64,000 nt of DNA from Medicago truncatula. Lineage: Eukaryota; Streptophyta; Magnoliopsida; Fabales; Fabaceae. The notes below the pieces were generated by a model. The model was not told the DNA's origin. It was given only the letters and a program-made list of their open reading frames with translations, and did not search any database. The stretch's first letter is position 1, and every line of letters starts with the position of its first letter. Both the position numbers and the translations under genes were made by a program. Where the stretch lies: assembly GCF_003473485.1 (NCBI RefSeq), contig NC_053046.1:32627332-32691331 (forward strand). The letters run 5' to 3'. This document shows, one piece after another, positions 34,999 through 46,070 of the stretch.

Positions 34999-36780
34999 CG
35001 AAGGGACCAAAATGAAACCAAAAAATAAGTTAAGGGACCAAAACGAAACTTTTAATAGTTAAGGGACCAAAACAAAACCAAAAATAAGTTAAGGGACCAA
35101 AACGAAACCAAAAAATAAGTTAAGGGACCAAAAGAGTAATTAAGCCGGTATTTTTTTATTACCAATAAATAAGAGAGAAGTGTCAGCGTAGCAGAGATTG
35201 CTTGATGTGCAAGCAATCAATATTGAGAGAGAATTAAGAGAGAAGAAAGGGAGTTCTATGTGGTTGTAACTATATATTCTCATTAGCAATAATTATGTGA
35301 GGTTACATTGCAATGGGTACTTCACCAACCAAAAAAAACCAAAGAAACTAACGGTCCAAACAAAGAAGGAGGTTCCAGAACTACTCATAATACATACAAG
35401 GTCCGCCCCGACCACCACCACCTCCCATTTTGCTACATTCACCGTGTCTTTATCAAATAATAAACATAAACGTTATCATACAATCAAAATAAAAGTATAT
35501 ATTATAATACTATGGAATTGGTTTTACAAAAAGAATACTATGGGAATTTATTAACAAAGACCAATCTCTTAAATACAACATTTATGAACCTAGGAGATAA
35601 AATATTTTCACTTATTTCGTAAAAAAAATAAAAAAAAACCTATAATATAGCCACTCAACTTAAACTAACGATCTATTAAAAAATCTTAATTAACGAAAAA
35701 ATACTGCACTTAATATACTACTCCCTCGGTTGCTAATATAAGAATTGTTACAAAAATTTATTTGTCCCTAAATTAAAGACTTATTATAAATTTTTAGATA
35801 CATTTATTATTATTTTTCAAAATATAACCATTATTAATACTATCAATTTATCATGAAACATTAATTTTAAACATTGAAGGATTTATACGCAAAGAGTAAT
35901 TTGCTAATAGTCACACTTATGTTAGACAAGTTTATTACTCAAACAATTTTTTTTAAATGCATGATTTTTGTATCTTGAGTAGGAGTGGGGTAATTTGCTA
36001 ATAGTCACACTTATTTGATGGGATTGCTTCAGGTTTTCGTTTCCTTAGGTGTTGTTTCAGAGTTTGGAGGAGAGTGTTTTGGAGAGATGAGATTAGAGGA
36101 AAAAATAGAGAAATATTTCAAAAAAATTAGGAGAGTGTTTTTCTAGTGAATGATAAAAGAATACTTATGGGGTTGAAACAAAGCCATAGGGGTTCGGAGA
36201 CAGTTTGGGCTAGGTTTATTTTTGGTTTGACATGCAACTGTATGGTCTGTCTAGAAAGCTTGAAAATATATTCTTTTTTCTGGCAAAATCATTGGAGTTG
36301 AGTATCTGGTTTATAGGATCCAATTCTAAGTGGTTCTTTGCCAAATACTCTAGATAGAATTGTTTTCTTTATGATTGGTAGGTGAGGCAAATTCTCTATT
36401 GGACCAGTAAGTTTCCTTTTTCTTGGCAGAGATGGATTTGATTTGTGCTTTCAATGTTTGGAAGGCGCATAGGCCTCCGAGGTCTTTCTAGTTGGTGGTT
36501 CTCCTTGCCCTGTTGTCTGCTTGGTAGTGGTGGTTTGAGAGTCTTTTGTGATGGGGCCGACCTTGTGTGGGTTTTTGTTGGGTAGGGTCTGGGGGTGTTT
36601 GTTTGGCCTCTCGGGTTGCAGTTTTGTTTGTTTACTTTCTCTGTTTACCTTTTCTTGGTTGTAGGACTTTCCATTTCTTTTGTATCTAACAACTTGCTGT
36701 TGTAAATTCTCTGGGTGTTTTCCCCTTTTCGCTATATATATATATAGTCATTAAAAAAAACAATTGTATCAAGAGTTGTT
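34999..36780. other. Inserted DNA between two parts of an Exo70-type gene
   Basis: Exo70 similarity stops at GATCTGACGAAGG (34998) and resumes near 36790. The inserted part opens with four or five copies of a ~32-bp unit (AAGGGACCAAAACGAAACC, spacer AAAAAATAAGTT) to about 35130. A 24-bp direct repeat TAATTTGCTAATAGTCACAC lies at about 35900 and 35991. The last ~750 bp end in a T/G-rich stretch, a TATATATATATAG word and an A run (36751-36762), resembling a LINE 3' UTR, but no reverse transcriptase is visible. It may be more than one insertion. Confidence 0.45.
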
Positions 36781-36787
36781 ACACTAA

Positions 36788-37504
36788 TTGAATTACACAG
36801 GAAAATCCATAAACTCTATGCCAGAGGCCAAGTTAGCTGCTCCGGCGGATGGTGGGCATCATCCTATGATGGCGAAAATTTTGGCCTATCTTCTTTTTGC
36901 TATAAGATCACAACATATCGAAGTTGTTAATGGAGACAGAACATTTTCAATACAAACTGAGGGGACAATGGAACTTTTAGAGAGCATATTAGCATCAAAG
37001 TCCGAAGAATATGCGGACCCTTCTTTGCGTCATTTTTTCATGATGAATAATTGGAAATATTTAGAAGTGACAAATAGACCACGTAATATGGATGCAGTTT
37101 TTGGCGATGATTGGTTACAAAAAATCAGAGCAAAGGTCCAACAAAACATTGAACTCTATCAAAGAAACTCATGGGATAAGGTGTTAGAATTTTTGAAGTT
37201 GGATATCAATGATTCCATGGAAGTTAATTTTGTAGTAGATTTGATTAAAGAAAAGATTAGTTTGTTTAACAAGCACTTTACAGAGACATGCAGAGTTCAG
37301 TGCACATGGTCCATTCATTATTATAAGCTAAGGAAAGAAATGATTGAATCTCTCAAGAATACCTTGCTCCCAGCGTATGGAATCTTCATTGGGAGGTTTC
37401 AGGATTTTCTTAAAACTGATGCTTATGAGTATATTGAGTATGGAATGTTTGACATTCATGACATACTTGATAATTTGTTTCTTGGAAACAAGAAAGACAA
37501 ATGA
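36788..37504 (+). pseudogene. Exo70 C-terminal domain (probable 3' part of gene B)
   Basis: An open frame of about 238 residues carries the C-terminal half of an Exo70 protein: APADGGHHPMMAKILAYL, LLESILASKSEEYADPSLRH, FFMMNNWKYLEVTN, DDWLQKIRAKVQQNIELYQR, KLFNKHF-like (SLFNKHFTETCRVQCTW), and the family-ending NTLLPAYGIFIGRFQ and EYIEYGMFDIHDIL. A polyadenylation-like AATAAA word lies near 37600. It has no upstream part of its own, so it is most simply the tail of gene B separated by the insertion before it. A tail from a different Exo70 copy is possible because the junction residues do not line up exactly. Confidence 0.8.
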
Positions 37505-37925
37505 ATTGTTTGGTTTGTGATCACAAATTTATGTATGTATCCATTTTATTTTTTCGTTGTTTGTTTGGGTTGTGTTTTGTTTTGTACTGATGTTTTGCCA
37601 ATAAAAGAACAAAAGTAATATTTGATATTGACACAAGCACTTGTCAGACAGTTTGAGACAGATTATGGAAACATTGATCCACCACTTCTATGAAACAAAT
37701 TATTAAGGGCTCCTTGAAAATTTCCATTTTTTTCAATGTTAAGATTATGCTATTGATAGTGAAACTCACAACTATGTAAATAATGTTTTGATGAAGTTGC
37801 AGTTTCCATAAAGCCGGTTGAAAGAAGAGCTTAATGCATAAGAAATGAGTCCAATGATACTTGACATAAAGTCCGAAATTCTTCATTGCTTTATCTGAAT
37901 ATGTCTATTGGAAATTCTTTTGGGC

Positions 37926-38150
37926 AAATTACTTAGTTTTGACCCCCTATGTTTTCCAATGTGCCGATTTTAATCCCTTATAAAAAAACAATTTTAACCT
38001 TTAAGTTTTTCCTCTTTTGCAACTTTGGCCCCTGGTCTGATTTTGACCCAGTCAAAGCACATGTGGCACCTCAATTAAGTGAGTTGGACGTCACGTGTTT
38101 AATTTTTTAATAAAAAAATTAAAAAATACCAACTAATCATTTACAAAATT
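37926..38150 (+). repeat. Non-autonomous repeat, copy 1
   Basis: This stretch (GACCCCCTATGTTTT, then GCAACTTTGGCCCCTG, then a GACCCAGTCAAAGCACA word) matches 59830-60070 on the opposite strand. It is non-coding, about 225 bp, and typical of dispersed legume MITE-like sequences. Confidence 0.55.
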
Positions 38151-38179
38151 AAAACTTACATATACTCTATGCTCAAGTA

Positions 38180-39395
38180 TCATAAAGTATTTTGAAGAAG
38201 TTTTGTAATCTTTGAAGTTCTTTTGATGTTTATTAAAAGAACTTTTCATTTCAAGTAATCAGATAAAACTTTCGATTTGTATCGTCATGTATAATCAAGA
38301 TATTAGCCTCTAAGACTATGGTGGCTGGTGATGGACGACAACTGATTCTTTGACTCTGTTTCAAGAAATAAATATTTGAATAAATCTTAATTGACTGTAA
38401 TTCCATATTTTAAAAGGTATTGATTGACCTGGATCTGCAATGCCATCTGTGAGAATGCAAAGTAAGCTGAAGAACATCTCTTCATGAACTGCTCATTGTC
38501 GTAACTCTTGTGGTTTGAGAATTTCTGTCCCTCTCCAAGACGTCATGGGAGACTAAAATTCGAAGCAAAAATTGAAGCGAAAAACATCTCCCCAACTTTG
38601 GTAGACGCAATTGGGCGAATGTGGGTGTCTCAGCTAGGCAATTTGAATAGATGTTTGCTAGCCTTATTACAAAATTAATTTCTGAAGTGTTATAGCTATC
38701 TATGGATATCTCTTGTTGATATAGATTATGTCATTTTGGAATGTTTGGACATGTTGTATGTGATGAATAACACTAGGTGTGTGCAACATTAAATTAAATA
38801 ATTTAGTAAACCAAATGAAAAAAAAAAAAACTAATTAAACGCACTGTCATAATGAGAAAATGAAAACAATCTAGATTTCTATTTCTTTCTTGTTTCAACC
38901 AAAACTATCAAGCAACTTAAACTCCTATTTATAGCTTTTACCATCAAGATGCCATGCCCTTGCAATGTAAATCGACATTATAAATTATGAAGTTATGAAA
39001 GAAAATATAAAAAGAAAGAAGTAGGTGTAAATTTCTCACAGATATTTTACAATTTTTCTATTAGTCATGTTTAGTTATTGAGAGAAGGGAGGGTTTTCAA
39101 ATATTGTGCATGCTTATTGAGAAATAAGGGTTTGCAATTATGTCCTAGATAAAGCAGCCAAAGAGGAGGTATTTACAGATGCTATTAATCATAATCATAT
39201 ATGGACTTCAGTATATAAAAACTAAGTAGAATCAAAAGCACTAACATTAACAATGGAAAGCTGAAAGTGTCGATCATACATATAGTCATAACTTCTGAGA
39301 CAAATTGTTCTAGGTCCTCTCATTACACTTATAATAATGGACTTATAATAATCAAACATACAGAATGTTAATAATCAATTACGGGATACATCATT
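38180..39395 (+). repeat. Duplicated downstream segment of gene B
   Basis: Matches 47630-48360 downstream of gene D: GAAGAAGTTTTGTAATCTTT, ATGGTGGCTGGTRATRGACG, AAACATCTCCCCAAMTTTGG, GTCGATCATACATATAGTC and CAATTACGGGATACAT occur in the same order. Homology ends at about 39395, exactly where the copia fragment begins. It is non-coding here. A minus-strand reading near 38540 has exon-like GC content but no frame is kept. Confidence 0.65.
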
Positions 39396-41746
39396 AATCT
39401 CATGACACATGTTGCTAAAGCTAAAGTTGTGTATTCAGCTTCTGAAGAAGATCTGGATACAGTGATTTGTTTCTTTGTCCTCCATGAAATTAATGACTTG
39501 CCTAGGAAGAAACACCGACCAGAAATAGAACGCCTAGTGTCAACACATATATCCTGCCAGTCAGCATCACTAAAGCCTTGCAGATGTAGAGAAGAATCTC
39601 TAGGGAAGTAAAGGCCTTTTCCAGGACATCCCTTGAGGTATTTGAGGACTCTCTAAACAGCATTGTAGTGAGTTTGAGTAGGTTTAGAAAGGAACTGACT
39701 CAATATTGCTGTGTAATGTAACTGATGTCAGGTCTAGTTGTGTTGAGGTACAAAAGTCTTCCAACTAAACGCCTATAAGATGGAATGTCTTCAAAAAAGG
39801 GAGAAGAATCTTGATGAAGCTTAATGGAGGTATCAAAAGTAGTATAAACAGGTTTAGAAGGGATGTTTCCTGAATCAGAAAGGAGATCAATGTAGTATTT
39901 TCTCGTGATAAATGAGATGCTGATGACAGTCAGTCATACACTATTTTTAGAGTCACTTTTAATTGAGTTTTTAGTCAATTTTTATTAGCTTAATACTTAA
40001 ATTAGAGTCCTTTTAAATAAATTGTTGTTATTAATTTAAAGAGTCAAGTAATGTTCTATTGGTAAATTAGTATGGTTAGTAGAGAATAAACAAAAACATG
40101 GTTTGTGAATTAATGTGGACCAAGGAAAAGGATTAATACAAATTGTAACAAAAGGGAAGCACGTGAGGTTAGAAACAAGGAAATTGGGCTTTGACCCAAG
40201 GGTGATGGTTGACCCGAGGCCACAAGTTGGAACAAAAGGAAAACGGCACTTTAGAATATAGAAGGGGATATATAAAGCCAGCTGCACAACACATAAGGAG
40301 ATCTGATTTTCGGTGAAAAGGACGGTTTTGGGAAAGAATGGATGCCAGAAGCAAGACACACGCACGCATAGAGAGATAGAAGACAGTAGGCATCACAAAT
40401 TGGAGAAGTTTGATGAGCAAAACATCTCTTTGTAATTTCTTTTAACCTTGTTGCTTAAATTCTTTTATTATGAGTGGCTAATTTCCATTGATTAGGTCAT
40501 AGATGATTCTGTTCTAGCTCATGACCATGTAATCTGTAGCTCTGAATTATTATGAAAGTTATTCTAGGTTATTTAGTATAAATTGTGCGTAATGCTTTTA
40601 TGATTCTGACCCATTATAATTGATCTTAGAGATTATAGGACTGCTGACACCAGCTTATAACTCAGACTTATTTATCCTGTTCAATTTAACGGACAATCTA
40701 GGGATGGAAAGTTGTTATGTTGTGATTCTAAAATTAACGGACTTAAAACCTTTGATGATTATAGGTTCACCTAAGGAATTAGAGAATTATAATTAGAAAA
40801 GAGGGCTCTGAGTCAAGGGATTTACCTGAGCTATTTTGGTTAATTATCGTAAACTGAATAACAGTCTTATAATTTAGATGCAGATTACTAATGAGTGATG
40901 AATAGATGATTCAAAAGACCTAGTCCTTTCTCTGATCATATTTCAAAACCAAGTTTCATTTTTCAGTTATTTATTTATCATTGCAACCAAAACCAATTTG
41001 CCTAAGGCAACCCCCATTTACATATATCCTGAATATTATATTGATGAAACTGTCAAGTAGAGATTAGAACAGTCCTTGTGGATACGAATTAAATTATTAC
41101 TTCGATATAAATTAGTACACTTGCTAATTTTGTATCAGATGCCATGCTTGAGAAAATGCAAGACCAAGGAAATACTTCAGTTGTCCTCAATCCTTGATTT
41201 TAAATGATGAGTGTAGGATGGATTTGATGTGGTGAAACTCAAGAAAGAGAGTTTCCAGCTAATATTATGTCATCAACTTAGACTTAGAGAATTGTGAAGG
41301 AATCATCAGTTTTCTTAGTAAAGAGGGTATGGTCTGCAGACACTTTGAATGTATGATTGTTGAATGAGAATGGAAGTGAGCTTCTCATACCATTTTCTAC
41401 TAGCTTGTTTAAGATCATACAAGGATTTCATAAGCTTGCACACTTGATTAGGTTTAGTGGAGGTGATTCTTGGGGGAAGTATCATGTAATCATCTTCTTG
41501 CAATTCTCCATGAAGAAATGCATTGTTTACATCAAGTTGATGCATATGCCAATGATGAATAGATGCTAAAGATATAACAAGTCTCACAGTAATGAGTTTC
41601 GCAATAGGCGAATATGTGTCAAAGTAATCAAGTCCCTCAATTTGATTGTAACCTTTAGCAACCAGTCTGACTTTGTATCTCTCAATAGATGCATCGGCAT
41701 GATTTTTGATCTTGAAAATTATGGTGTTTCTTAGCATTCTTTTCAT
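39396..41746 (-). mobile_element. Old Ty1/copia fragment (RT and RNase H)
   Basis: On the minus strand 41746-41150 encodes reverse transcriptase words ([57 protein letters not shown]) and 39915-39396 encodes RNase H words (a CVDTRRSISGRCFFLGKSLI-like stretch and SRSSSEAEYT). A solo LTR sits between them. No LTRs of its own were seen. It is old and broken in several places. It lies exactly between the two copies of the host segmental duplication. Confidence 0.75.
39921..41137 (+). mobile_element. Solo LTR, Ty3/gypsy-like, inserted in the copia fragment
   Basis: 1217 bp starting TGATGACAGTC and ending TTTTGTATCA, with a perfect 5-bp target duplication GATGC at 39916-39920 and 41138-41142. A TATA word (GGATATATAAAGCC) near 40266-40279 sets the plus orientation. 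The end region (CCTTGTGGATACGAATTAAA near 41074, then GTACACTTGCTAA) is typical of Athila/Tat-type gypsy LTRs. Both sides are pieces of the copia fragment, so this is a nested insertion later reduced to one LTR. Confidence 0.8.
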
Positions 41747-43793
41747 AGAATTTTCTCATTCTCACCTCGGATCCTCTCGATCCCATAATGCCTCATAACG
41801 GTCTATAACAATTAAGCATCGATGGCTGCCCACCATAACGGTTGCCCCGTCGTAACCCAACGACTCTTTTTGGAGTCTATATATTGACTTGAGCGTCTGA
41901 GTTCTTGCAAGTACAACCCCACTTCTCCTCCTCGGATTGCGGCCACCACATCCTTAGAGAACCTACCTCAATGATCCACTATTATTATGTTTATTGACAA
42001 AAATATCCATTATCATTGTGAATATGTTTATCCTCTTTGGATATATTATGAGTTTGTTCTAAACAGTTGACATTAGGAATTTAAGCTATGTTAGATTTCT
42101 TATAAAAAAAAAGGTAAAAGCTAGGTTAGATGAATGAGAATTTGAATCGAGAATTTTTTTGTTCTTAGTCTATGTTGTTTAAATTATCGCTTCTCTTAAA
42201 ATCTTCACTTAAATATCAAAAGTCTAATTTGCAAACACAAAAACCCCGTACGGTAGCAATGCAATACTACACCATCACAAATAGCGCCCGATTATCATCA
42301 TCATCTACTCCAACCAAATCAATTATTGTTCTTTTCTTTTAGAAAAATATTAGAACTACTCCAAATCAATTATTGTTCTTTTATTTTAGAAAAATATTAG
42401 AAAAAAATAGACTTATATTTAATCAAGGTCGTGTTGGGTTGTTGTATTTGCAAGGACTTTTATAATCAATTAGAAAGGTGCTATAGCATCATTGACGGGA
42501 ATTTTTCTTGGGTTGGACTTTTCAAGCATGTCCTAATTTTTTAGTTGGAGGTTGCAATTTATTAGAAAAAATCATGAAACAAACAAGCAGAGATGATTGA
42601 CCCACGCGCGTTAGACTTCTCAGGCATTTCTTTTAAAGAAGAATTTCAAACATGATATAACTATTCAAAATAATAGTTTTCTATAGACTGATGCTGGTCA
42701 CATCCAAAAAAAAAAAACAAGTTACACTTCAGAATGACTAATATACCCTTTAACTAAAATAAAAATTTCAAATTAACTAAATTTACATTAACATAAATTG
42801 AACATAAGAAAACTTAATTTACATTAACCTAAATTGAACATAAGTAAACTTAAGATAAGTAAACTTAATTTACATTAACCTAGATTGAACGTAAGTAAAC
42901 TGAATTTAAAAACTTAATTTACATTAACCTAGATTGAATGTAAGTAAACTGAATTTACATTAACCTAGATCGAACATAAGTAAACTTAATTTACATTAAC
43001 CTAGATTGAACGTAAGTAAACTAAATTTACACTAACCTCTTATATACATACATAAACTAAATTTACATTAACCTAAATTGAACATAAGTAAATTTAATTT
43101 ACATTAACATAGATTGAATGTAAGTAAACTGAATTTATACTAACCTAAATTGAACATACATAAACTTGAATTTATATTAACCTACATACGTAAAATACAC
43201 TAACCCCTTTTATATACATACACGTAAACTTAATTTGCACTAACCTCTTACTTAAAATCAAATTGACTGACAGACATATCTCATAATTTTTTCAATTTCA
43301 ATTACACTCTTAAACAAATTTACATATTTATTTTTGAGAATGTTATACTTTGGTGTCATTCAAAAATATAAAAATTGATATTATATTTGTTATATTGTTG
43401 GTACAATTAAAAATTATAAATATAATTTGTTACAATATATGAAAGCGTAAATTATTCGTACCTATAATTTTAATCAAAATCTAAATTTATAAAAACTATT
43501 TTTATATTTTATACGTATTAGCGCAATAAAAAAAATCTAATTCATATCATTATTTAAAAAAAAATATAATCGAAAGATGATGAAAGTTTGAAAAAAAAAA
43601 AATGTATAGTATACTAGAATGAACATGTGGAGTGAATTGATTCGGAATTTATTTCACGAAAATACATGTGGACCCTTGCCTCAAAATTTCAAGTTGAAAT
43701 TTTCAACACAAAGAGATAGCTTCTATACATGTTGACCATTAGTTTCATTCTCATTCCATTTGTGAAATTAATTCTCACTCACTTGAAAACAAT
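41746..43793 (+). repeat. Duplicated upstream segment of gene C
   Basis: Matches 26299-28087 upstream of gene A in the same order, including the CATAACGG cluster at about 41788-41855, TATATATTGACTTGAG, and GTACAACCCCACTTCTCCTC. The insertion found in the gene A copy is absent, and a minisatellite (42740-43260) is present instead. The conserved leader (ATTCTCATTCCATTTG then TGAAATTAATT) ends at the gene C start codon. Confidence 0.7.
42740..43260 (+). repeat. AT-rich minisatellite, unit about 36 bp
   Basis: About ten imperfect copies of TTTACATTAACCTAGATTGA followed by ACGTAAGTAAACTTAA, with some units shortened. It sits in the upstream region of gene C and is missing upstream of gene A. No coding potential. 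Confidence 0.85.
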
Positions 43794-45083
43794 ATGAAGC
43801 ATATTCTATTCCAAATTTGGAGATGGATGATGCAGCCAAAGGTGTGGAGATTTCTGGGATTTGCTGCAGCTGTTGTTGGACTGCTTTGCAATGCTCTCAG
43901 TTCTTCCTTCAACTATCTCTTTGGAGATTGGAATTTGTTCAAGATAATTCTCTATACTGTTTTCAGCTTCATCATTTGTGTGTTAATTTTATTTGCCGCA
44001 AGGATATGGCAACACTCAAGAAGTCGTTGGTTCCAAGCGCATACAACATATGTTGTATTGGCAATCACGTCGCTATATTCATATTTTTTCGATAAGTTAA
44101 TGCATATAACACCAGATGCATATAGTCTCATTTCATGTGCATCCTTTGCTGTCACGGTGCTTAGTTTGTCGAGGAACAAAACTCAATGCGGATTTGAAAT
44201 CGATCTTCTATATTTTCTTCTAGGATGTCTAATGATGCAACTCATGAAGATTAAATTGAAATTATTCATTCTTGGAGCAGTTTTTAGCTATTTTCTTATT
44301 ATTCTCCGTTCATCCTTTTCTTCAATAGATGCTAGAGAAAATAAACAATACTCTGAATTCCAAGATGGAAATTCAGTGGTTCTTGATATGGATTCTCTAC
44401 AACTGGCGAGTACTAATACTTCAAGTGCTATCAATAGCATGGATTCACAACAATTGGTGATCAGTAGTACAGATATTGGCAGTATGATAGAAAAATTGGA
44501 GACTTGTGTGAAGGAGCTTAAGCACCAAAATTCAAAGTTCATTCAAATTCCTTTAGGGCATGCAAAAAAATATGAACACTCTCAATTGGTGCTGGTGAAT
44601 CCCAACTTCATGACAAACATGCTGAACAAAGAACCTATCAAAGACCTTGAGGAGAAAACAAATCTTATGGTGAACGGCGGGTTTGAGAAGGATTTTTCCT
44701 ATGTGTACAACAATTGTTGTAGGGAATCTTCCACAGCCTCTTACAATATAATTTTCCTTCACGAGCGAAGACTCTACAATCACATCTTCTTCGGGTTCTC
44801 ACCCGCCTCTGATTTCCCCTGGGGATCCAACATTCAACTTTTGAATTTTGCTGATTATGTGGTCACCAGAGTCCGTTTGCCTGAGCAACTATTTAAAATC
44901 CTCGAGATGTTAGAAATAATGTGCGACCTAATTCTAGAATTTGAATCCTTGTTTTATTATCAGTTCAATGTGTCTCTCAAGAAAGAACAACCGGCGAAAT
45001 GGAAGAAATTAGGGGAAACAATCAAAAGAATTTCCATGGAGTTGGAGTATGTCTGCAATACAGCTGACCCAACTACAAGTTGA
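43794..45083 (+). CDS. Gene C: Exo70J-like membrane-anchored protein, shortened Exo70 domain (429 aa)
   Basis: This is the only copy in the window that joins the membrane cassette to an Exo70-type region in one open frame. Six hydrophobic segments lie at about residues 20-40, 48-69, 82-99, 110-125, 136-151 and 155-171. A polar linker (175-280) includes the helical MIEKLETCVKELKHQNSK. Exo70-like words follow: PIKDLEEKTNLMVNGGFEKD (281-300), YVYNNCCRE, ERRLYNHIFFGFSPASDF (324-341), QLLNFADYV, EQLFKILEMLEIMCDLILEF and KWKKLGETIKRISMELEY (402-419). About 37 residues present in gene B (the LQKLSIEDV...DLEDKIERWI stretch) are missing after NNCCRE, and everything after residue ~420, including the family-ending PAYG and MYGMFDVQD-type helices, is absent. 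It may be a membrane-anchored partial Exo70 at the Golgi or secretory membranes, or a pseudogene that happens to keep its frame. The start follows the conserved leader. Confidence 0.75.
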   Translation: MKHILFQIWRWMMQPKVWRFLGFAAAVVGLLCNALSSSFNYLFGDWNLFKIILYTVFSFIICVLILFAARIWQHSRSRWFQAHTTYVVLAITSLYSYFFDKLMHITPDAYSLISCASFAVTVLSLSRNKTQCGFEIDLLYFLLGCLMMQLMKIKLKLFILGAVFSYFLIILRSSFSSIDARENKQYSEFQDGNSVVLDMDSLQLASTNTSSAINSMDSQQLVISSTDIGSMIEKLETCVKELKHQNSKFIQIPLGHAKKYEHSQLVLVNPNFMTNMLNKEPIKDLEEKTNLMVNGGFEKDFSYVYNNCCRESSTASYNIIFLHERRLYNHIFFGFSPASDFPWGSNIQLLNFADYVVTRVRLPEQLFKILEMLEIMCDLILEFESLFYYQFNVSLKKEQPAKWKKLGETIKRISMELEYVCNTADPTTS

Positions 45084-46070
45084 CTTTCCCAAAATTAAGG
45101 GCATTTTTGGTAAGAGAAAAAGTCATCCTAAAAGAGTTGAAAAATATTATTTTCTTTATATATAGTATAGATAATAGAACAAAAGAAGATGGAAATTTTG
45201 TAAAGAAAAAGGAGATCATGGAAATAAAAAAATTTAAAGGAAGAAAAAAATGTTACCTTTCTATGCACTTTTTTTACTAAAATTCATTGTTTCCAAATAT
45301 TAGATTGATTCTTTGATGGTGTGAAACTGTACATGAGATAGAACTAAAAAAATTTATGATAGTCTTTTTTTTTTTTTTTTTGAAGGATGTACCCAAAAAA
45401 TTAATGAAGGATGAATGTAAGAAGCATAAATATTGTAAATACCAAGGTTAAAATTAAGGATAAAATTAGAAGAAGAACGGCTATACCAAAATAATATTCT
45501 TTTAGCTACAGAAAAATTATGTATTCCCCTATTATATGTAAGTATAGATTTTTTTTTTTTTTTTTTTTAACTCAAGTATAGATTAAAAAAATTAAAAAGG
45601 TGTTTCATTTCATTATTAACTATAAAGAATAATATATATTGAAATTACATGAAAGTTTGTACGGTTTAAAAAATTATAAAATATTGGCCAGAGTGAACAT
45701 GTGGAGAGAATTGATGGAAACCTTATCTTAATTCTCAAGAAAATATCTATATTATTAGAGGTGGTGGAGCTATGATATTAAGGATTGCACGTTAGTTGTG
45801 ACACGTTACAATTTTTTTTTTAAACATTAAAACATAAAAGATTGTGAAAGAGATAGGAAAAAAAAAACAATTGAATTGACTGTGTTACAATTGGATTGAC
45901 CAATATGATGTGACATTCCCGCCTTAACGTCACGGACGTGATAACCAGTGCTTTAGTCCCTTCCAAGAAATTTCAGCTGGAATAGTGACAACTTCTCGCA
46001 GCCGAAGTCAAAAATGGTTGGTCTCTCTCCCACTCCATCTTTGAAATTGATCATTACACACTTTACACAA
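45084..46070. other. No gene seen; spacer between genes C and D
   Basis: AT-rich spacer with T runs at 45367-45383 and 45550-45569. The last ~60 bp carry the leader shared with gene B (GACAACTTCTCGCAGCCGAA near 45987, then CCCACTCCATCTTTGAAATT near 46029). The matching spacer between genes A and B is several kilobases longer because of LINE, CACTA and other insertions. Confidence 0.5.

Noticed and set aside
35297-35554. 85-codon frame with basic N-terminus
   Set aside because: It lies in the insertion splitting gene B; there is no matching sequence in the duplicate block and no recognised domain.
40036-40420. Overlapping minus-strand open frames of 109 and 83 codons
   Set aside because: They lie wholly inside the solo LTR at 39921-41137 and show no known domain.
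42740-43260. Possible CRISPR-like or centromeric array
   Set aside because: It is an imperfect AT-rich minisatellite without unique spacers, about 36 bp per unit and only some 500 bp long, in a plant genome.
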